From NCBI RefSeq assembly GCF_000196515.1, contig NC_014248.1, positions 1,721,501 through 1,785,500 of the forward strand: 64,000 bases of DNA. The letters are read 5' to 3'. The translations under genes were made by a program, and so were the position numbers. Below are positions 50,212 through 59,301 of the stretch, in pieces (position 1 is the stretch's first letter; every line of letters starts with the position of its first letter). A model generated the notes under the pieces. That model was not told the origin of the DNA. It saw nothing but the letters and a program-made list of their open reading frames with translations, and made no database searches. Origin of the DNA: 'Nostoc azollae' 0708 (GTDB lineage: Bacteria; Cyanobacteriota; Cyanobacteriia; Cyanobacteriales; Nostocaceae).

Positions 50212-50318
50212 TACTCCCTTCCCAGTATGAAATTAGGGGTGTGGGATTCCACCTTACGCAGAAGTATTATCCCTCTACCCTATTAGTATGACCTTATTCT
50301 TTTAGTGGGAAGGGAGTA
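50212..50318 (-). repeat. 107-bp miniature inverted-repeat element, copy D
   Basis: TACTCCCTTCCCAGTATGAA ... AGTGGGAAGGGAGTA, the best preserved ends of the four copies (13-bp perfect inverted repeat). Starts 6 bases after the ctpA stop codon and so could serve as its transcript end. Confidence 0.9.
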
Positions 50319-50327
50319 TAAGTTAAA

Positions 50328-50409
50328 TAACTAATGACCAATAACTAATAACTAATAACTAATAACTAACTAATGGTTTGATTCATGACTAATGGTTTGA
50401 TTCATGACT
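50328..50409. repeat. Heptamer array and 19-bp tandem duplication
   Basis: About five copies of ATAACTA (50328-50370), then ACTAATGGTTTGATTCATG twice in tandem (about 50370-50408). The duplicated part encodes the last residues of the neighbouring minus-strand gene. Confidence 0.8.
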
Positions 50410-51143
50410 AATCGTTGATAAGCTTGGTCTATGGTGTGTTTGCTTCGGAGTAAACCTATATTAGCGCCAGGGCAAATGTATTGTAGGGTTTCTGGTGTAA
50501 AGCGATCGCACAAAGCTTGAGTGCTTTTAATTTGTCTTGGCCAGTGAAAAGTTTTTGCAGTGCGTAATGGCATGGGTTCCCCTTGGAGGTTGGGGACTAA
50601 ATGCCGTCCTGAAAAAAGAACTCCCCCAAATTCACGATAGTATAGACATGAGGAGCCTGGAGAATGGCCTGGTGTCCAGATAATTTGTGTGGTGGCATCA
50701 AGAGCGAATTCTTGACCAAAGGCAGTGACAGTTAAGCCAGGTAATAAATAAGCTTCTTGCTCTTGAATCAAAATCTCACAACCAAGAGCTTGCTGAATTT
50801 CTGCTGCTTTACCAATAGCACCACGATGAGTAATAAACAACCAACGCACACCGACTTGCTTTGGGTTAGTATGTTGCAGGCATTCCCAAAAATCCTCATT
50901 TATTTGCTCTGGGGCTGGGCAGTCGATGAGAATATTAGCTTCACTTCTTACAATAAGATAAGAAGTCCCTCCTAATGTATCTCGATTTGGTGGAAAGGCA
51001 AAAATTTTACTGATGCTCAAGTCGGTAGATGGTGCTTCTGTTGCCGTCCAAGTAGGAAGAATTTCTCGTACTGGCATTTCACTAGAAAGTACAATCTGTG
51101 GGGGCTTAATTGTATAACTTGGTTGTTGAGGTAAAGGAGACAT
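50370..51143 (-). CDS. Metallo-beta-lactamase-fold protein with degenerate metal motif
   Basis: 257 residues. The fold is clear from LGGTSYLIVRSEANILIDCP, WTPGHSPGSSCLYYREFGGV and LFSGRHLV. The usual THxHxDH metal motif reads THRGAIGK, and the Asp after the second strand set is SGRH, so few metal ligands are left. Probably a non-hydrolytic or substrate-specialised member, conserved in cyanobacteria as far as I recall. The final residues NQTISHESNH come from a 19-bp tandem duplication, so the C-terminus may be longer than ancestral. Confidence 0.75.
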   Translation of the reverse strand: MSPLPQQPSYTIKPPQIVLSSEMPVREILPTWTATEAPSTDLSISKIFAFPPNRDTLGGTSYLIVRSEANILIDCPAPEQINEDFWECLQHTNPKQVGVRWLFITHRGAIGKAAEIQQALGCEILIQEQEAYLLPGLTVTAFGQEFALDATTQIIWTPGHSPGSSCLYYREFGGVLFSGRHLVPNLQGEPMPLRTAKTFHWPRQIKSTQALCDRFTPETLQYICPGANIGLLRSKHTIDQAYQRLVMNQTISHESNH

Positions 51144-51403
51144 AAATCAAAGGATTTCAAAATCAAGAATTCTTATTTCGTCGTAGGTCTCTTTAACAGA
51201 AGTACCGCTATCTGAAGAGAATTTTTGGGTGGAAAGCGTTTTCAATGTCCAGAATAACCCATATCCATCAGAGAAAAGGAGTTGAGGAGCTAAGACATCA
51301 CTCAACCACAAAGAATTTTCCGGAAGAAAGAAAAACCTTTACGGTTTAACAGTCTTTCCCTACACCATACACCCTATTTTCGGTCAACATTAGTGAACAT
51401 AAC

Positions 51404-52879
51404 ATGGCACTTTGGTTTCTCCTCTTTATGGGGCTTACTTATCTCATAGTTCAGCTTAGTGTTTCTCACATTACCAGAACACCAGTTTGGTTACTGTGGC
51501 TGGTATTAATGACACCAGCATTTATCTTGATTGGTTGGACGCTGATCTATGGTGCAAAACAACCACCCCCACCAGCACTGATTATTTGGCCTTTATTTAT
51601 CTGTCTGCTGTTATACTGGATATTATTTCAGTCGGGTCGTCAAATACCAAGAGATACCCAGACTCAACCCCAAGCTACAGGATCTCAATTGGCTAATCAT
51701 TCTCACGCAGAACTATTACCTGTTCGTCCCATTGAACCAATAGAAGAAACTAATCTGCGAAGTTGTTTCCCTTGGTCTGTATACTATATTCAAAATATTG
51801 AATATCGACCCCAAGCTGTGATCTGTCGGGGTCAGTTAAGAACTGGTGCTAGTCAGGCTTACCAGCAAATTAAAACTAATATTGAAGGGCAATTTGGTGA
51901 TCGCTTCTTGGTGATATTTCAAGAAGGTATGGATGGTAAACCATTCTTTGTCCTCGTTCCTAATACTCAAGCGAGTAAACAAAATACAAGACGCGGTCTA
52001 GAAAACTTGACTCAAGTAGGAACGGCACTTTTTCTGCTGTTCCTGACTTTAATCACTACTACTTTGATCGGTTCGCAAATTGAGGGAGTGGAATTAACGA
52101 AACTGACATCTGACTTCACTCTGCTTGCAAATGGTTTACCCTACGCTTTAGGGTTAATTACTATTTTGGGAATCCATGAACTTGGTCACTATTTTACAGC
52201 CAGATTCCATAAAATTAGCTCGACCTTGCCATATTTTATTCCTGTACCTTTTTTCTTAGGAACTTTTGGTGCATTTATCCAAATACGAAGTCCAATACCC
52301 AACCGCAAAGCTTTATTTGATGTGAGTATTGCGGGGCCAACTGCTGGTTTTATTGCTACTTTGCCGTTACTTTTATGGGGTTTATCCCATTCTGAAGTAG
52401 TCTCTTTAAACGACAAAATGGGAATGTTAAATCCCAATGCCCTTAATCCTAAATATTCAATTTTATTAGCTTTACTTTCAAAGTTAGCCCTGGGTAGTGA
52501 ATTAACCGCAAAATCCGCTCTTGATTTGCATCCCCTGGCAATAGCTGGATTTTTGGGTTTGATTGTGACAGCATTAAATTTGATGCCAGTAGGACAACTA
52601 GATGGTGGTCATATAGTTCATGCCATGTTTGGACAACGCACCGCAGTTGTTATTGGTCACATTGCTCGCTTGTTGTTACTATTATTGTCTTTTGTCCGGC
52701 AGGAACTTTTGTTGTGGGCAATTTTGTTATTATTTATTCCCTTAATTGATGAACCCACTCTCAACGATGTGACAGAACTAGACAATAAACGGGATGTTTT
52801 AGGTTTACTAGCAATAGCAGTGTTATTGTTAATTGTATTGCCACTTCCTGAAGCGATCGCTCGCGTATTACAGATTTAA
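51404..52879 (+). CDS. Site-2 protease family intramembrane metalloprotease
   Basis: 491 residues, M50 type. HELGH (258-262) and NLMPVGQLDGGH (Asp near 400) give the zinc site in the membrane. N-terminal helices (residues about 1-75) and a soluble middle domain of about 110 residues (YRPQAVICRGQLRTGASQAY) precede the first catalytic helix. Resembles EGY1/EGY2 thylakoid proteases of plants and their cyanobacterial homologues; substrate unknown. Six or more C-terminal helices. Intact. Confidence 0.9.
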   Translation: MALWFLLFMGLTYLIVQLSVSHITRTPVWLLWLVLMTPAFILIGWTLIYGAKQPPPPALIIWPLFICLLLYWILFQSGRQIPRDTQTQPQATGSQLANHSHAELLPVRPIEPIEETNLRSCFPWSVYYIQNIEYRPQAVICRGQLRTGASQAYQQIKTNIEGQFGDRFLVIFQEGMDGKPFFVLVPNTQASKQNTRRGLENLTQVGTALFLLFLTLITTTLIGSQIEGVELTKLTSDFTLLANGLPYALGLITILGIHELGHYFTARFHKISSTLPYFIPVPFFLGTFGAFIQIRSPIPNRKALFDVSIAGPTAGFIATLPLLLWGLSHSEVVSLNDKMGMLNPNALNPKYSILLALLSKLALGSELTAKSALDLHPLAIAGFLGLIVTALNLMPVGQLDGGHIVHAMFGQRTAVVIGHIARLLLLLLSFVRQELLLWAILLLFIPLIDEPTLNDVTELDNKRDVLGLLAIAVLLLIVLPLPEAIARVLQI

Positions 52880-52983
52880 AAGCTAAGGGGAGTTTATTTT
52901 TTTCATCTTCCCCATTTCATTTCTATCTATCTAAAATTGTGAATTAGATTCAGATTAGTTAAATTGATTTGAGGTTAATCAAA

Positions 52984-53208
52984 ATGACATAGGAATTAAT
53001 AGACCTCAAAAATAGTATTTTAGAAAAGCGTTGTGCAGATGCTTTAGCTATTGTAGATGAGTTGGAGGGAATGAGCGAAAAGGCGATCCTACGGCAAGTT
53101 AAGTCTTTTCTAAAGGTGCTGCTAGTACATTTGATTAAAAATCAAGTTGAGAAGGATTATTTACCTCGGTTAGTTGGTAGTAAAGATGGGATAAACAGGA
53201 AGGATTAA
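52984..53208 (+). pseudogene. DUF29-family gene, stop at codon 3 and truncated
   Basis: ATG ACA TAG, then in the same frame ELIDLKNSILEKRCADALAI, VDELEGMSEKAILRQVKSF and LLVHLIKNQVEKD, ending at TAA 53206-53208. The family start is normally M-T-Q-E-L, so CAG became TAG. The usual C-terminal half is lost. Widespread small cyanobacterial family without a known role. Confidence 0.75.
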
Positions 53209-53324
53209 GGATTGGATATTCTAAAAAACTTGGTATTCCTAAATCTTTTTCTCTATATGTATTTTGGAACAAACTGGTAAGGGTTTAACAATGCTAAACC
53301 CCTACTTTGCAAATTAAAAAGCGT

Positions 53325-53900
53325 TTAACCTGCGGTTGCTTGAACTGCATTAGCCGCTTCAGTAGATTCTGTTGATGCAGTAGTGTTACCTATACGAATT
53401 TCAGAGGTAAAGGAAGCCATACTAAAGCCACCAAATCGCTTTAGTAGGCTTACTCGCATCCGCAAGTTGGGACTAGCAAACCATAGTCTTTCCTCAGACC
53501 ACATGGTTTCATACTCAGTAATAAGAGTTAAAGCCCCATCTTCACCAATTTTGTAGGTTCCTGCTACGGGTGCTTTTTCTGCATAACCCATTTCTCGCAG
53601 TAACTTACCTTCACCGGGTTTATTTGCATCCGGTACTGTTACCAACACAGTACAACCTTCGTGTTTTTCTTCGTCCCATTCCATTGTTCCCTTCCAGGTA
53701 ACTCTCGCACTACAGGAAGCCGCACTAGGATCAACTTCATACTGTTCACACAGTTTCACTACTTCTGGATGATCTGCGGTCAGCGTCTCAATTACGATGT
53801 CTGATTTACCATCTTCCGATTGCTTAAAGGCTAAATGGTGACTTGTACGGTGTGAAAACCATTTACCAGCACTTAACTCAAAAAATTCTTCAATATTCAT
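53325..53900 (-). CDS. cpcS: Phycobiliprotein lyase, CpcS/CpeS family
   Basis: 191 residues. Attaches phycocyanobilin to cysteine-84-type sites of phycobiliproteins. Lipocalin-like: starts [20 protein letters not shown], then [32 protein letters not shown] and [20 protein letters not shown], with the LWF-SPNLR-R motif of the family. C-terminal low-complexity tail ([13 protein letters not shown]). Next to an nblB-like pseudogene on the same strand, so both concern phycobilisomes. Paralogue number not determined. Confidence 0.88.
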   Translation of the reverse strand: MNIEEFFELSAGKWFSHRTSHHLAFKQSEDGKSDIVIETLTADHPEVVKLCEQYEVDPSAASCSARVTWKGTMEWDEEKHEGCTVLVTVPDANKPGEGKLLREMGYAEKAPVAGTYKIGEDGALTLITEYETMWSEERLWFASPNLRMRVSLLKRFGGFSMASFTSEIRIGNTTASTESTEAANAVQATAG

Positions 53901-53974
53901 GAATCAAATTATCCTGGATCGAAATACACAAAAATCCCACTTTTATTATTAAAAGGTAACAAGAAGCGTTTATC

Positions 53975-54666
53975 TTAAATTTGATTACCTATTTCCTCAA
54001 GTCTCTGAAGAGAAATACTCGCGGATTCAGCAACGTGAGGATGACTGTCTTTTTCTAGGTATTTCAACGCTGAGATGGTTTTGCGTGTGGGGAGATTACC
54101 CAAGGCTTCTGCAAGACGTTGGCGCACTAACCAATCCTTTGCTTGGGCAAAGCGCAGGATAGAATCTACAGATTCAATGGATTTAATTTCTCCTAAAGCT
54201 GAAATAGCTGCCTGTTGGATGACTACTTCTTTGCTATCCAGTGCTTGGATGAGGATATTGTATGCACGAGAGTCTTTAATATTGCCTAAAGAAACAGCCG
54301 CACTAAATCTAACTAGCCAGTATCTCAATAAAAAAAAACCTCGTGATAGTGCTTCAACTGCTCTGTTATCACCCAAATATCCTAAAGTACAGGCAGCATG
54401 CACCAGCACAGATGTCATAATCTGGGTCTGTTTCCAGAATTCTCACTAAGTTCAGATAACATTCTGATGTTTGTTTGATACCTAGAGCAAATATGGCCAT
54501 GGAACTTAGTTGCAGAGATTTATCATTATTTAAGACCTTTTTAATCAAAGGTACTTGCCTCTTCTGCTGATATTATATGGTGTAAGCTGGCAAGAGCTAC
54601 CATATGATCGCCTAAATTTGGACTTTCTAACTGAGTAGAAATTGCCTCTAAGCTGGGAGCAATCAT
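53975..54666 (-). pseudogene. NblB-like HEAT-repeat (phycobilisome degradation) protein, two frameshifts
   Basis: ATG 54666 (IAPSLEAISTQLESPNLGDH, then VALASLHHIISAEEA). An extra A shifts the frame; the next part reads VPLIKKVLNNDKSLQLSSMA and ECYLNLVRILETDPDYD before a second shift near 54420. The rest is open to 53975 with HEAT repeats (FSAAVSLGNIKDSRAYNILI, AAISALGEIKSIESVDSIL, LAEALGNLPTRKTISALKYL). NblB releases or modifies bilins during phycobilisome breakdown in nutrient starvation. The C-terminal 147 residues could still be translated from an internal start. Confidence 0.8.
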
Positions 54667-54927
54667 TATATTTTAAATCATATTCTTTACTTATGTTTAC
54701 TTTAAGTAATTCACAGTAAGTCCTACACGCCATATCTCACACCCAGACTCAACAAACAAAAAAGTGATTTATTGATATCTGTCTTAAGTCTCATAGCTAT
54801 GTATTCAAGTTGTAGCCAAACGTAACATTGAAACTGTATCTCAGGGATGACGAGAACACTGAAGGCTAAACGTAGGGTTAAAAGGTACGAATTTAGATTA
54901 CAGGGTCAAACCTTCAGGAGAATCACA

Positions 54928-55479
54928 ATGGTTCAACTTAGCGAACGTCCAGGGGTTAAAAAAATCACCAGCTTCCAAGATAAATTCATCTATGAAGTTG
55001 GTGCAATGTACGATGCAGAAAATCGATTTTTAGAAGCACAGCAAGTGATGTGGCAATGTTGTCAAAACAATCAATTTCAGTCTTTAATTGAGACACACAT
55101 CGGGGAAACTGAGCAGCAAATTAGGAACTTAGAGAAGGTTTTTAGTACCTTGGGACAACAGCCACAACGGGTAACTTGTAATGCTGCTGCTGGTGTGATT
55201 AGCGATGGTCAAAAACTCATGCTACTAGCTCCTGATAATCCCACAATTTTGGAATTGGGTTTAATAGGAGGACAGTCAAAAGTTGAGCATTTCGAGATTG
55301 CCTGCTATCGTGGCTTGATCAAAGGTGCTGAACAGATGGGACAACGAGAAGTAGTGCAGTTGCTACAACAAAACCTGCAACAAGAAGAACAGACAGCACA
55401 GAAATTAGAGCAGTTGCTACCACAGTTGCTTCAGGAAATAAAATCTGGAGATGGTAAAACTACTGCGAAATCTCGCTAA
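54928..55479 (+). CDS. DUF892 family (YciE-like, ferritin-fold) protein
   Basis: 183 residues from ATG 54928, which follows AGGAGA by seven bases; the frame is open upstream to 54847 but that part lacks a ribosome site. Four-helix bundle pattern: KFIYEVGAMYDAENRFLEAQ, IETHIGETEQQIRNLEKVF, SKVEHFEIACYRGLIKGAEQ, LLQQNLQQEEQTAQKLEQLL, with E/H positions like a diiron ferritin-like site. Often stress-induced. Intact. Confidence 0.85.
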   Translation: MVQLSERPGVKKITSFQDKFIYEVGAMYDAENRFLEAQQVMWQCCQNNQFQSLIETHIGETEQQIRNLEKVFSTLGQQPQRVTCNAAAGVISDGQKLMLLAPDNPTILELGLIGGQSKVEHFEIACYRGLIKGAEQMGQREVVQLLQQNLQQEEQTAQKLEQLLPQLLQEIKSGDGKTTAKSR

Positions 55480-55496
55480 CTTATAGCCTATTGCAT

Positions 55497-55545
55497 GGAA
55501 TTGACATACTCCCCGCCGTAAAACGGATGGGGATTCTTGTTCATG
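55497..55545. repeat. Hairpin resembling an IS200/IS605 right end
   Basis: GACATACTCCCCGCCGTAAA then ACGGATGGGGATTC: CCCC-G-CCGT / AAA / ACGG-AT-GGGG. Stem-loops like this, next to GTCAA on one strand, form the right end of many cyanobacterial IS200/IS605 elements. No transposase is left nearby. Confidence 0.4.
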
Positions 55546-55795
55546 GTTTATAGAACCCATATTCTCCACTTCATTTTGTAGTATATATATACTGCTACTA
55601 AAAGTACCTATAGAACTTAAATAAACATAGTTAATTACCTTGGTAATTAATACAGGCATTCTTAGAAAAATTGCTAAGGGCTGATGTGCAGCTTGGTGTA
55701 AGACTCCTACGTCGTCACGCAAGCTATAACCATAGATCCGTAAGGTATTAACAGACTCATAGTTTATCAAGTTAGAGGTGAATTGATGGAAAATT

Positions 55796-56340
55796 AGGAG
55801 TTAATTACAAATTATCAAGACTCTTCTGGTAGATTTGTTTTAGCAACTAATATTTTAGATACTAGAGAGTTAGAAGCCCTAGAAACACTGAAAATCTATA
55901 AACAGCAGCAATCTTCAGAACGAGGATTTAGATTTATCAAAGACCCTTTATTTATTGCAGATAGTTATTTGGTAAGAAATCCCGAAAGAGTAGAGACAAT
56001 GATGATATTAATGCCATTGTTTCTTTTGGTTTATAATCTAGGACAGAGGCAACTAAGAAGCTCTTTGAAAACTGAAAAATCTACAGTTAAAAATCAAGTA
56101 AATAAACTCACAGAACCTCCTACTTTGCTTTGCATATTTCAGAGCCAGTGCATTGGGCTGGTTCCCCAAATTGTTAGGGAAGCTCCTCTGAAGGAGGTAA
56201 CAACTGGCGTATGTTTCTAAGGAATTCATTTTCTGATTACATAAAGAGTCAAATGAATTATTAACTCGATTAATGAACGTTGTCAAATATTGCAATTTAG
56301 TCCTATTTCTTGTCAAGAAGAGTATTCTTCAGTCACCTAA
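55796..56340 (+). pseudogene. IS1634-family transposase, C-terminal fragment
   Basis: Reads GRFVLATNILDTRELEALET, LKIYKQQQSSERGFRFIKDP, LFIADSYLVRNPERVETMMI and LVYNLGQRQLR, typical of the IS1634 C-terminus. A shift after TLLCIFQSQ breaks it; another frame ends INERCQILQFSPISCQEEYS and TAA 56338-56340. The N-terminal half is missing. Confidence 0.75.
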
Positions 56341-56545
56341 GAATATCTAATTATGTATTAGATATTCTTGAATTTTTAAGAATATAAGAACTTGAGATTA
56401 AATATTCCTGTTGAACTGGATTTTTCATAGAAATATTGTTAAAGCTGGTGATTTTTAACTGCATAATTATGATTTATTATTTTAAATATTACTTAGCTGT
56501 CCAAATTATCATATTGAATTTTCCTTGAGTGTAGTTTTAGTTTAC

Positions 56546-56740
56546 TTCACTTTGAAGTGCAAAAAAATGTGGGTTATAGATGAATATTTATACTCTACAT
56601 ACTATGCTAATTCGGCTGATTTCAAAGCAGCGATTTCTAACTGTATTATCACTGCAAACACTGACAAACAAGAAAAGCTAGATAGCTTATTGACTCTCAA
56701 TTTTCAGACATTTAAAAAAGTCCAGGTCTTAGCCATTTAG
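56546..56740 (+). pseudogene. IS630-like transposase, C-terminal tail
   Basis: About 60 codons: MWVIDEYLYSTYYANSADFK, AAISNCIITANTDKQEKLDS and LLTLNFQTFK. The pattern Y-x6-F-x-A-I ... L-LTLNFQTF occurs at the end of a group of cyanobacterial IS630 transposases. The catalytic part is absent. Confidence 0.5.
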
Positions 56741-56744
56741 AGTA

Positions 56745-57144
56745 TAGCTGGGACATTTGGTAAAAAATCTATCCTTTCTTGTGCTGAAAGTCCTGATGAC
56801 GAAGCAGATTTGGGTTGAATTTTCTGCTGCTGCTTCTTGATTGGCGTATCATGTTGATGATTCCAAGCTGCGGCCTTTTGCACTCCCTGGTGAATCATAC
56901 TATTTATTACTTCCTGCTAGATGAATAATTTCTTGCCCAGATAAGTTCTGTATATACGCGTGGTTCTTCTGCTGCCAAATTCCTGAAGGAGCATAAAATT
57001 TCAAACGCCCATTCATCAGCAAAACATTGTCCTAAAACTTCGGAAATGATAAAATAGGACATCCAATCAGTAAAAGCTGGATCTAAAGTTTCTAGTAATG
57101 GAAACAGGTTGTCTTTTTGAGCATCAGATAAAAGTCTAAAGTTA
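56745..57144 (-). pseudogene. Unrecognised protein relic
   Basis: Minus strand: RLLSDAQKDNLFPLLETLDP, AFTDWMSYFIISEVLGQCFA, DEWAFEILCSFRNLAAEEPR; then, after a stop, QEVINSMIHQGVQKAAAWNH and SGLSAQERIDFLPNVPAIL in another frame. Helical, repeat-like protein. Unknown family; possibly related to the two small ORFs upstream on the same strand. Confidence 0.4.
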
Positions 57145-57156
57145 AATTATATCACT

Positions 57157-57429
57157 TTAAGGAAATGCCATGAAATCTTTGAAGCTAAATTCTTCCTGTT
57201 TAAGTAAAGTAATAATTAGGTCAAAGTAATATTCGGGAAAATAATTCTTCATCGACATAGAGGCCAATATTATGGTATTAGCATATTCTTGCATCTGTAT
57301 TTCTTCACCCGCAATTATAGCTTGTTCAATAGCTTCTTCAATAATCTTTGGATTGACATTATCAAATGCTTCGTTTGTTATTTGTATCGCTGGTAATAAA
57401 ATCTGCTGTTCATTAGCGGCTACATACAT
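57157..57429 (-). CDS. Hypothetical protein
   Basis: 90 residues, intact frame: AANEQQILLPAIQITNEAFD, KIIEEAIEQAIIAGEEIQMQ, FPEYYFDLIITLLKQEEFSF. Acidic and helical. Its ATG overlaps the end of the upstream pseudogene, so the two may be one split gene or a coupled pair. The style (short, acidic, tandem) is like contact-dependent immunity proteins, but I cannot support that further. Confidence 0.4.
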   Translation of the reverse strand: MYVAANEQQILLPAIQITNEAFDNVNPKIIEEAIEQAIIAGEEIQMQEYANTIILASMSMKNYFPEYYFDLIITLLKQEEFSFKDFMAFP

Positions 57430-57648
57430 TTAACACCATTTCTTGTAAGAGCATGAGGAAATACCATTCTCCTCCTGATTCTAAAAACTTGTCTTGATTG
57501 ACTAAGTCAGCAAGAAAATCAAAATGTTCTGCATAAATTTGAGCATCTTATAAGGTAGTTTTAAGGAAATAAAAGCATTCTCTCAAGAGGTTGGCATCAC
57601 TTGATTCAATTGCTTTATTGAAAGTTCCCTTATTTTTTCTAAATTCAT
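57413..57648 (-). pseudogene. Small helical protein with one stop and a start-proximal shift
   Basis: MNLEKIR at 57648, then in another frame GTFNKAIESSDANLLRECFY and FLKTTL, TAA, then DAQIYAEHFDFLADLVNQDK and FLESGGEWYFLMLLQEMVLN, ending at TAA 57413-57415. The GGEWYFLMLL segment looks like the core of small immunity-type families (such as Imm30), a weak resemblance only. Confidence 0.45.
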
Positions 57649-57871
57649 GATCTTCTACCCATACTAGCCAGTAGTATATTTTAATTAAGTTCAAATAACT
57701 AGTATTTATTTATACTTGGATAAGTAAATCAATATTAATAATTAAAAATTTTTAGAGGAATGATTATACTATAAAGGTTAACTAAGAAATTAGTTTTATT
57801 TTGATAAAGGCAAATGAAAAATTTTTGCTACAACATCAAAACTATTCGTTTCTATCCGTCGAACTTGCTTC

Positions 57872-57893
57872 AAACCTATAAATTTATAGGTTT
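57872..57893. repeat. 22-bp perfect palindrome
   Basis: AAACCTATAAA followed by its exact complement TTTATAGGTTT. In a gene-free interval; possibly an operator or remnant end. Confidence 0.6.
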
Positions 57894-57961
57894 TCAGAAA
57901 GGAATATTATACAGACAAGCTTGAATACCTTGTTAGCTCAGAGAAAATGATTTTATGCCCG

Positions 57962-58168
57962 TCATTCTTTAACTTGTGATTGTAATTGCTCTATTAAGTT
58001 CAGTAATACCTCTACTGTATGATGCATGGACTCTTCTGCAATCCCTTTTGGCTCGATGGTTTGGAGCAAATTAGACACTGAAAAGTCATTTGAAATAAGC
58101 TCTTGTATCATGTGTTCTATCTTATGACACTTTGTGTACCTCGCTTCAGTTATTTCCCTCTGTTACCC
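57962..58168 (-). pseudogene. Short coiled-coil fragment, no family
   Basis: Minus frame: EITEARYTKCHKIEHMIQEL, ISNDFSVSNLLQTIEPKGIA, then HHTVEVLLNLIEQLQSQVKE and a TGA at 57962-57964. An internal ATG lies at 58111. Leucine-spaced helix at the end. Looks like real former coding sequence, but I do not recognise it. Confidence 0.35.
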
Positions 58169-58331
58169 CTACTTATTGAGCCGATACCAAATATTGCTCT
58201 TTTGTTCCGTTTAATAGTTTGGCTTCTCTAATTATCATGCCTGTATTTTATCAAGAAGTATTGCAGATAAAATCATAAACAAATAAAAAACCGTCCTCTA
58301 AGGTTGCGGCTTTAAACCCAATCTTCCGGTA

Positions 58332-58362
58332 AACCCCTTGCAAAGCTAATTTGCAAGGGGTT
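58332..58362. other. 13-bp perfect hairpin downstream of the fasciclin gene
   Basis: AACCCCTTGCAAA / GCTAA / TTTGCAAGGGGTT. It begins 100 bases past the fasciclin stop (minus strand). No T run follows on either strand, so termination would have to be by a non-canonical route. Confidence 0.6.
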
Positions 58363-58461
58363 AGTTCCAATATGGTTCCGATGAGCCTCTTTCTCTTCCT
58401 CTACTTCCTCTGCCTGCCTAAACAGATAATTTTCCCTAACTGAATGGTATTGGGGTTAGTT

Positions 58462-59301
58462 CTACAAACTAGGTGGCAAAATCAAATTATCAATTTCATG
58501 AATAACGCCGTTGCTCGCTGGAATATCTGCCTTAATTACTTTAGCATCATTGACTAATACACCTTCAGATGGATTGACTTTAACACTAATTGGATCACCT
58601 TGCAGACTAGTGACTTGACCAGATTTTAAATCACGGGAAAAGACTTTACCAGCTACTACATGATAAGTGAAAACTTTGACCAATACTTCTTTGTTTTCTG
58701 GCTTTAACAAATCTTGCACTGCATCTTGGGGTAATTTGGCAAAAGCTGCATCAGTGGGAGCAAAAACTGTGAACGGTCCATTTCCTTGCAAAACTTCTGT
58801 AAGTCCAGCTGCTTCTAAGGCTTTGATGAGGGTTTTAAAAGAACCTGCTGATTCAGCTACTTCTATGACGTTTTTGCTTGATGTTGCCCCTGCGGGTGGT
58901 TGTGTTAGTTCAGGTGCTGTTGGTTTTTGATTTCCTGGAGTGCTTGGTGTTTTTGTTGGTGGCTTAACGGGTAGGGTTTCGCTGGGTACAGTGCGTCTGT
59001 TATAGGGAGGTTCGTTGAAAATACTTGGTTTAGGGTTAATTTTGCTACTGCCACTGGATTGTGCTACCTGTGTTTTAGTTTTATTGTTGCCCTTTTCTGT
59101 TGTTAAAGCCTGTTCACCAGAGATGGAATGAGAATTTGGTTGAATACCTTGATCCCGATTATAGGGAGCTTCTTGGAAAATATGGGGATGAGGATTGAGG
59201 ACTTCTTTTGCTTGACATGGTAAAGTAATCAAGAGACTGACGCTAGTTACTCCTAGTATCCCAGCGATTTGGGTCAATAATTTGTCGTAATTAGCCTTCA
59301 T
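58462..59301 (-). CDS. Secreted fasciclin-domain protein with paired IFxExPYNR motifs
   Basis: 279 residues from ATG 59301 (MKANYDKLLTQIAGILGVTS, signal peptide ending near LPCQA); the frame continues 50 codons upstream but without a signal-like start. A low-complexity Pro/Thr linker carries two copies of a short motif, PHPHIFQEAPYNR and PKPSIFNEPPYNR. The C-terminal 140 residues are one FAS1 domain: SFKTLIKALEAAGLTEVLQG, GPFTVFAPTDAAFAKLP, LVKVFTYHVVAG and SNGVIHEIDNLILP. FAS1 proteins mediate adhesion at the cell surface or in the periplasm. Confidence 0.9.
   Translation of the reverse strand: MKANYDKLLTQIAGILGVTSVSLLITLPCQAKEVLNPHPHIFQEAPYNRDQGIQPNSHSISGEQALTTEKGNNKTKTQVAQSSGSSKINPKPSIFNEPPYNRRTVPSETLPVKPPTKTPSTPGNQKPTAPELTQPPAGATSSKNVIEVAESAGSFKTLIKALEAAGLTEVLQGNGPFTVFAPTDAAFAKLPQDAVQDLLKPENKEVLVKVFTYHVVAGKVFSRDLKSGQVTSLQGDPISVKVNPSEGVLVNDAKVIKADIPASNGVIHEIDNLILPPSL

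Noticed and set aside
55417-55770. Minus-strand open frame of 117 codons
   Set aside because: Overlaps the DUF892 gene end and an IS-like hairpin; residues look like translated repeat sequence.
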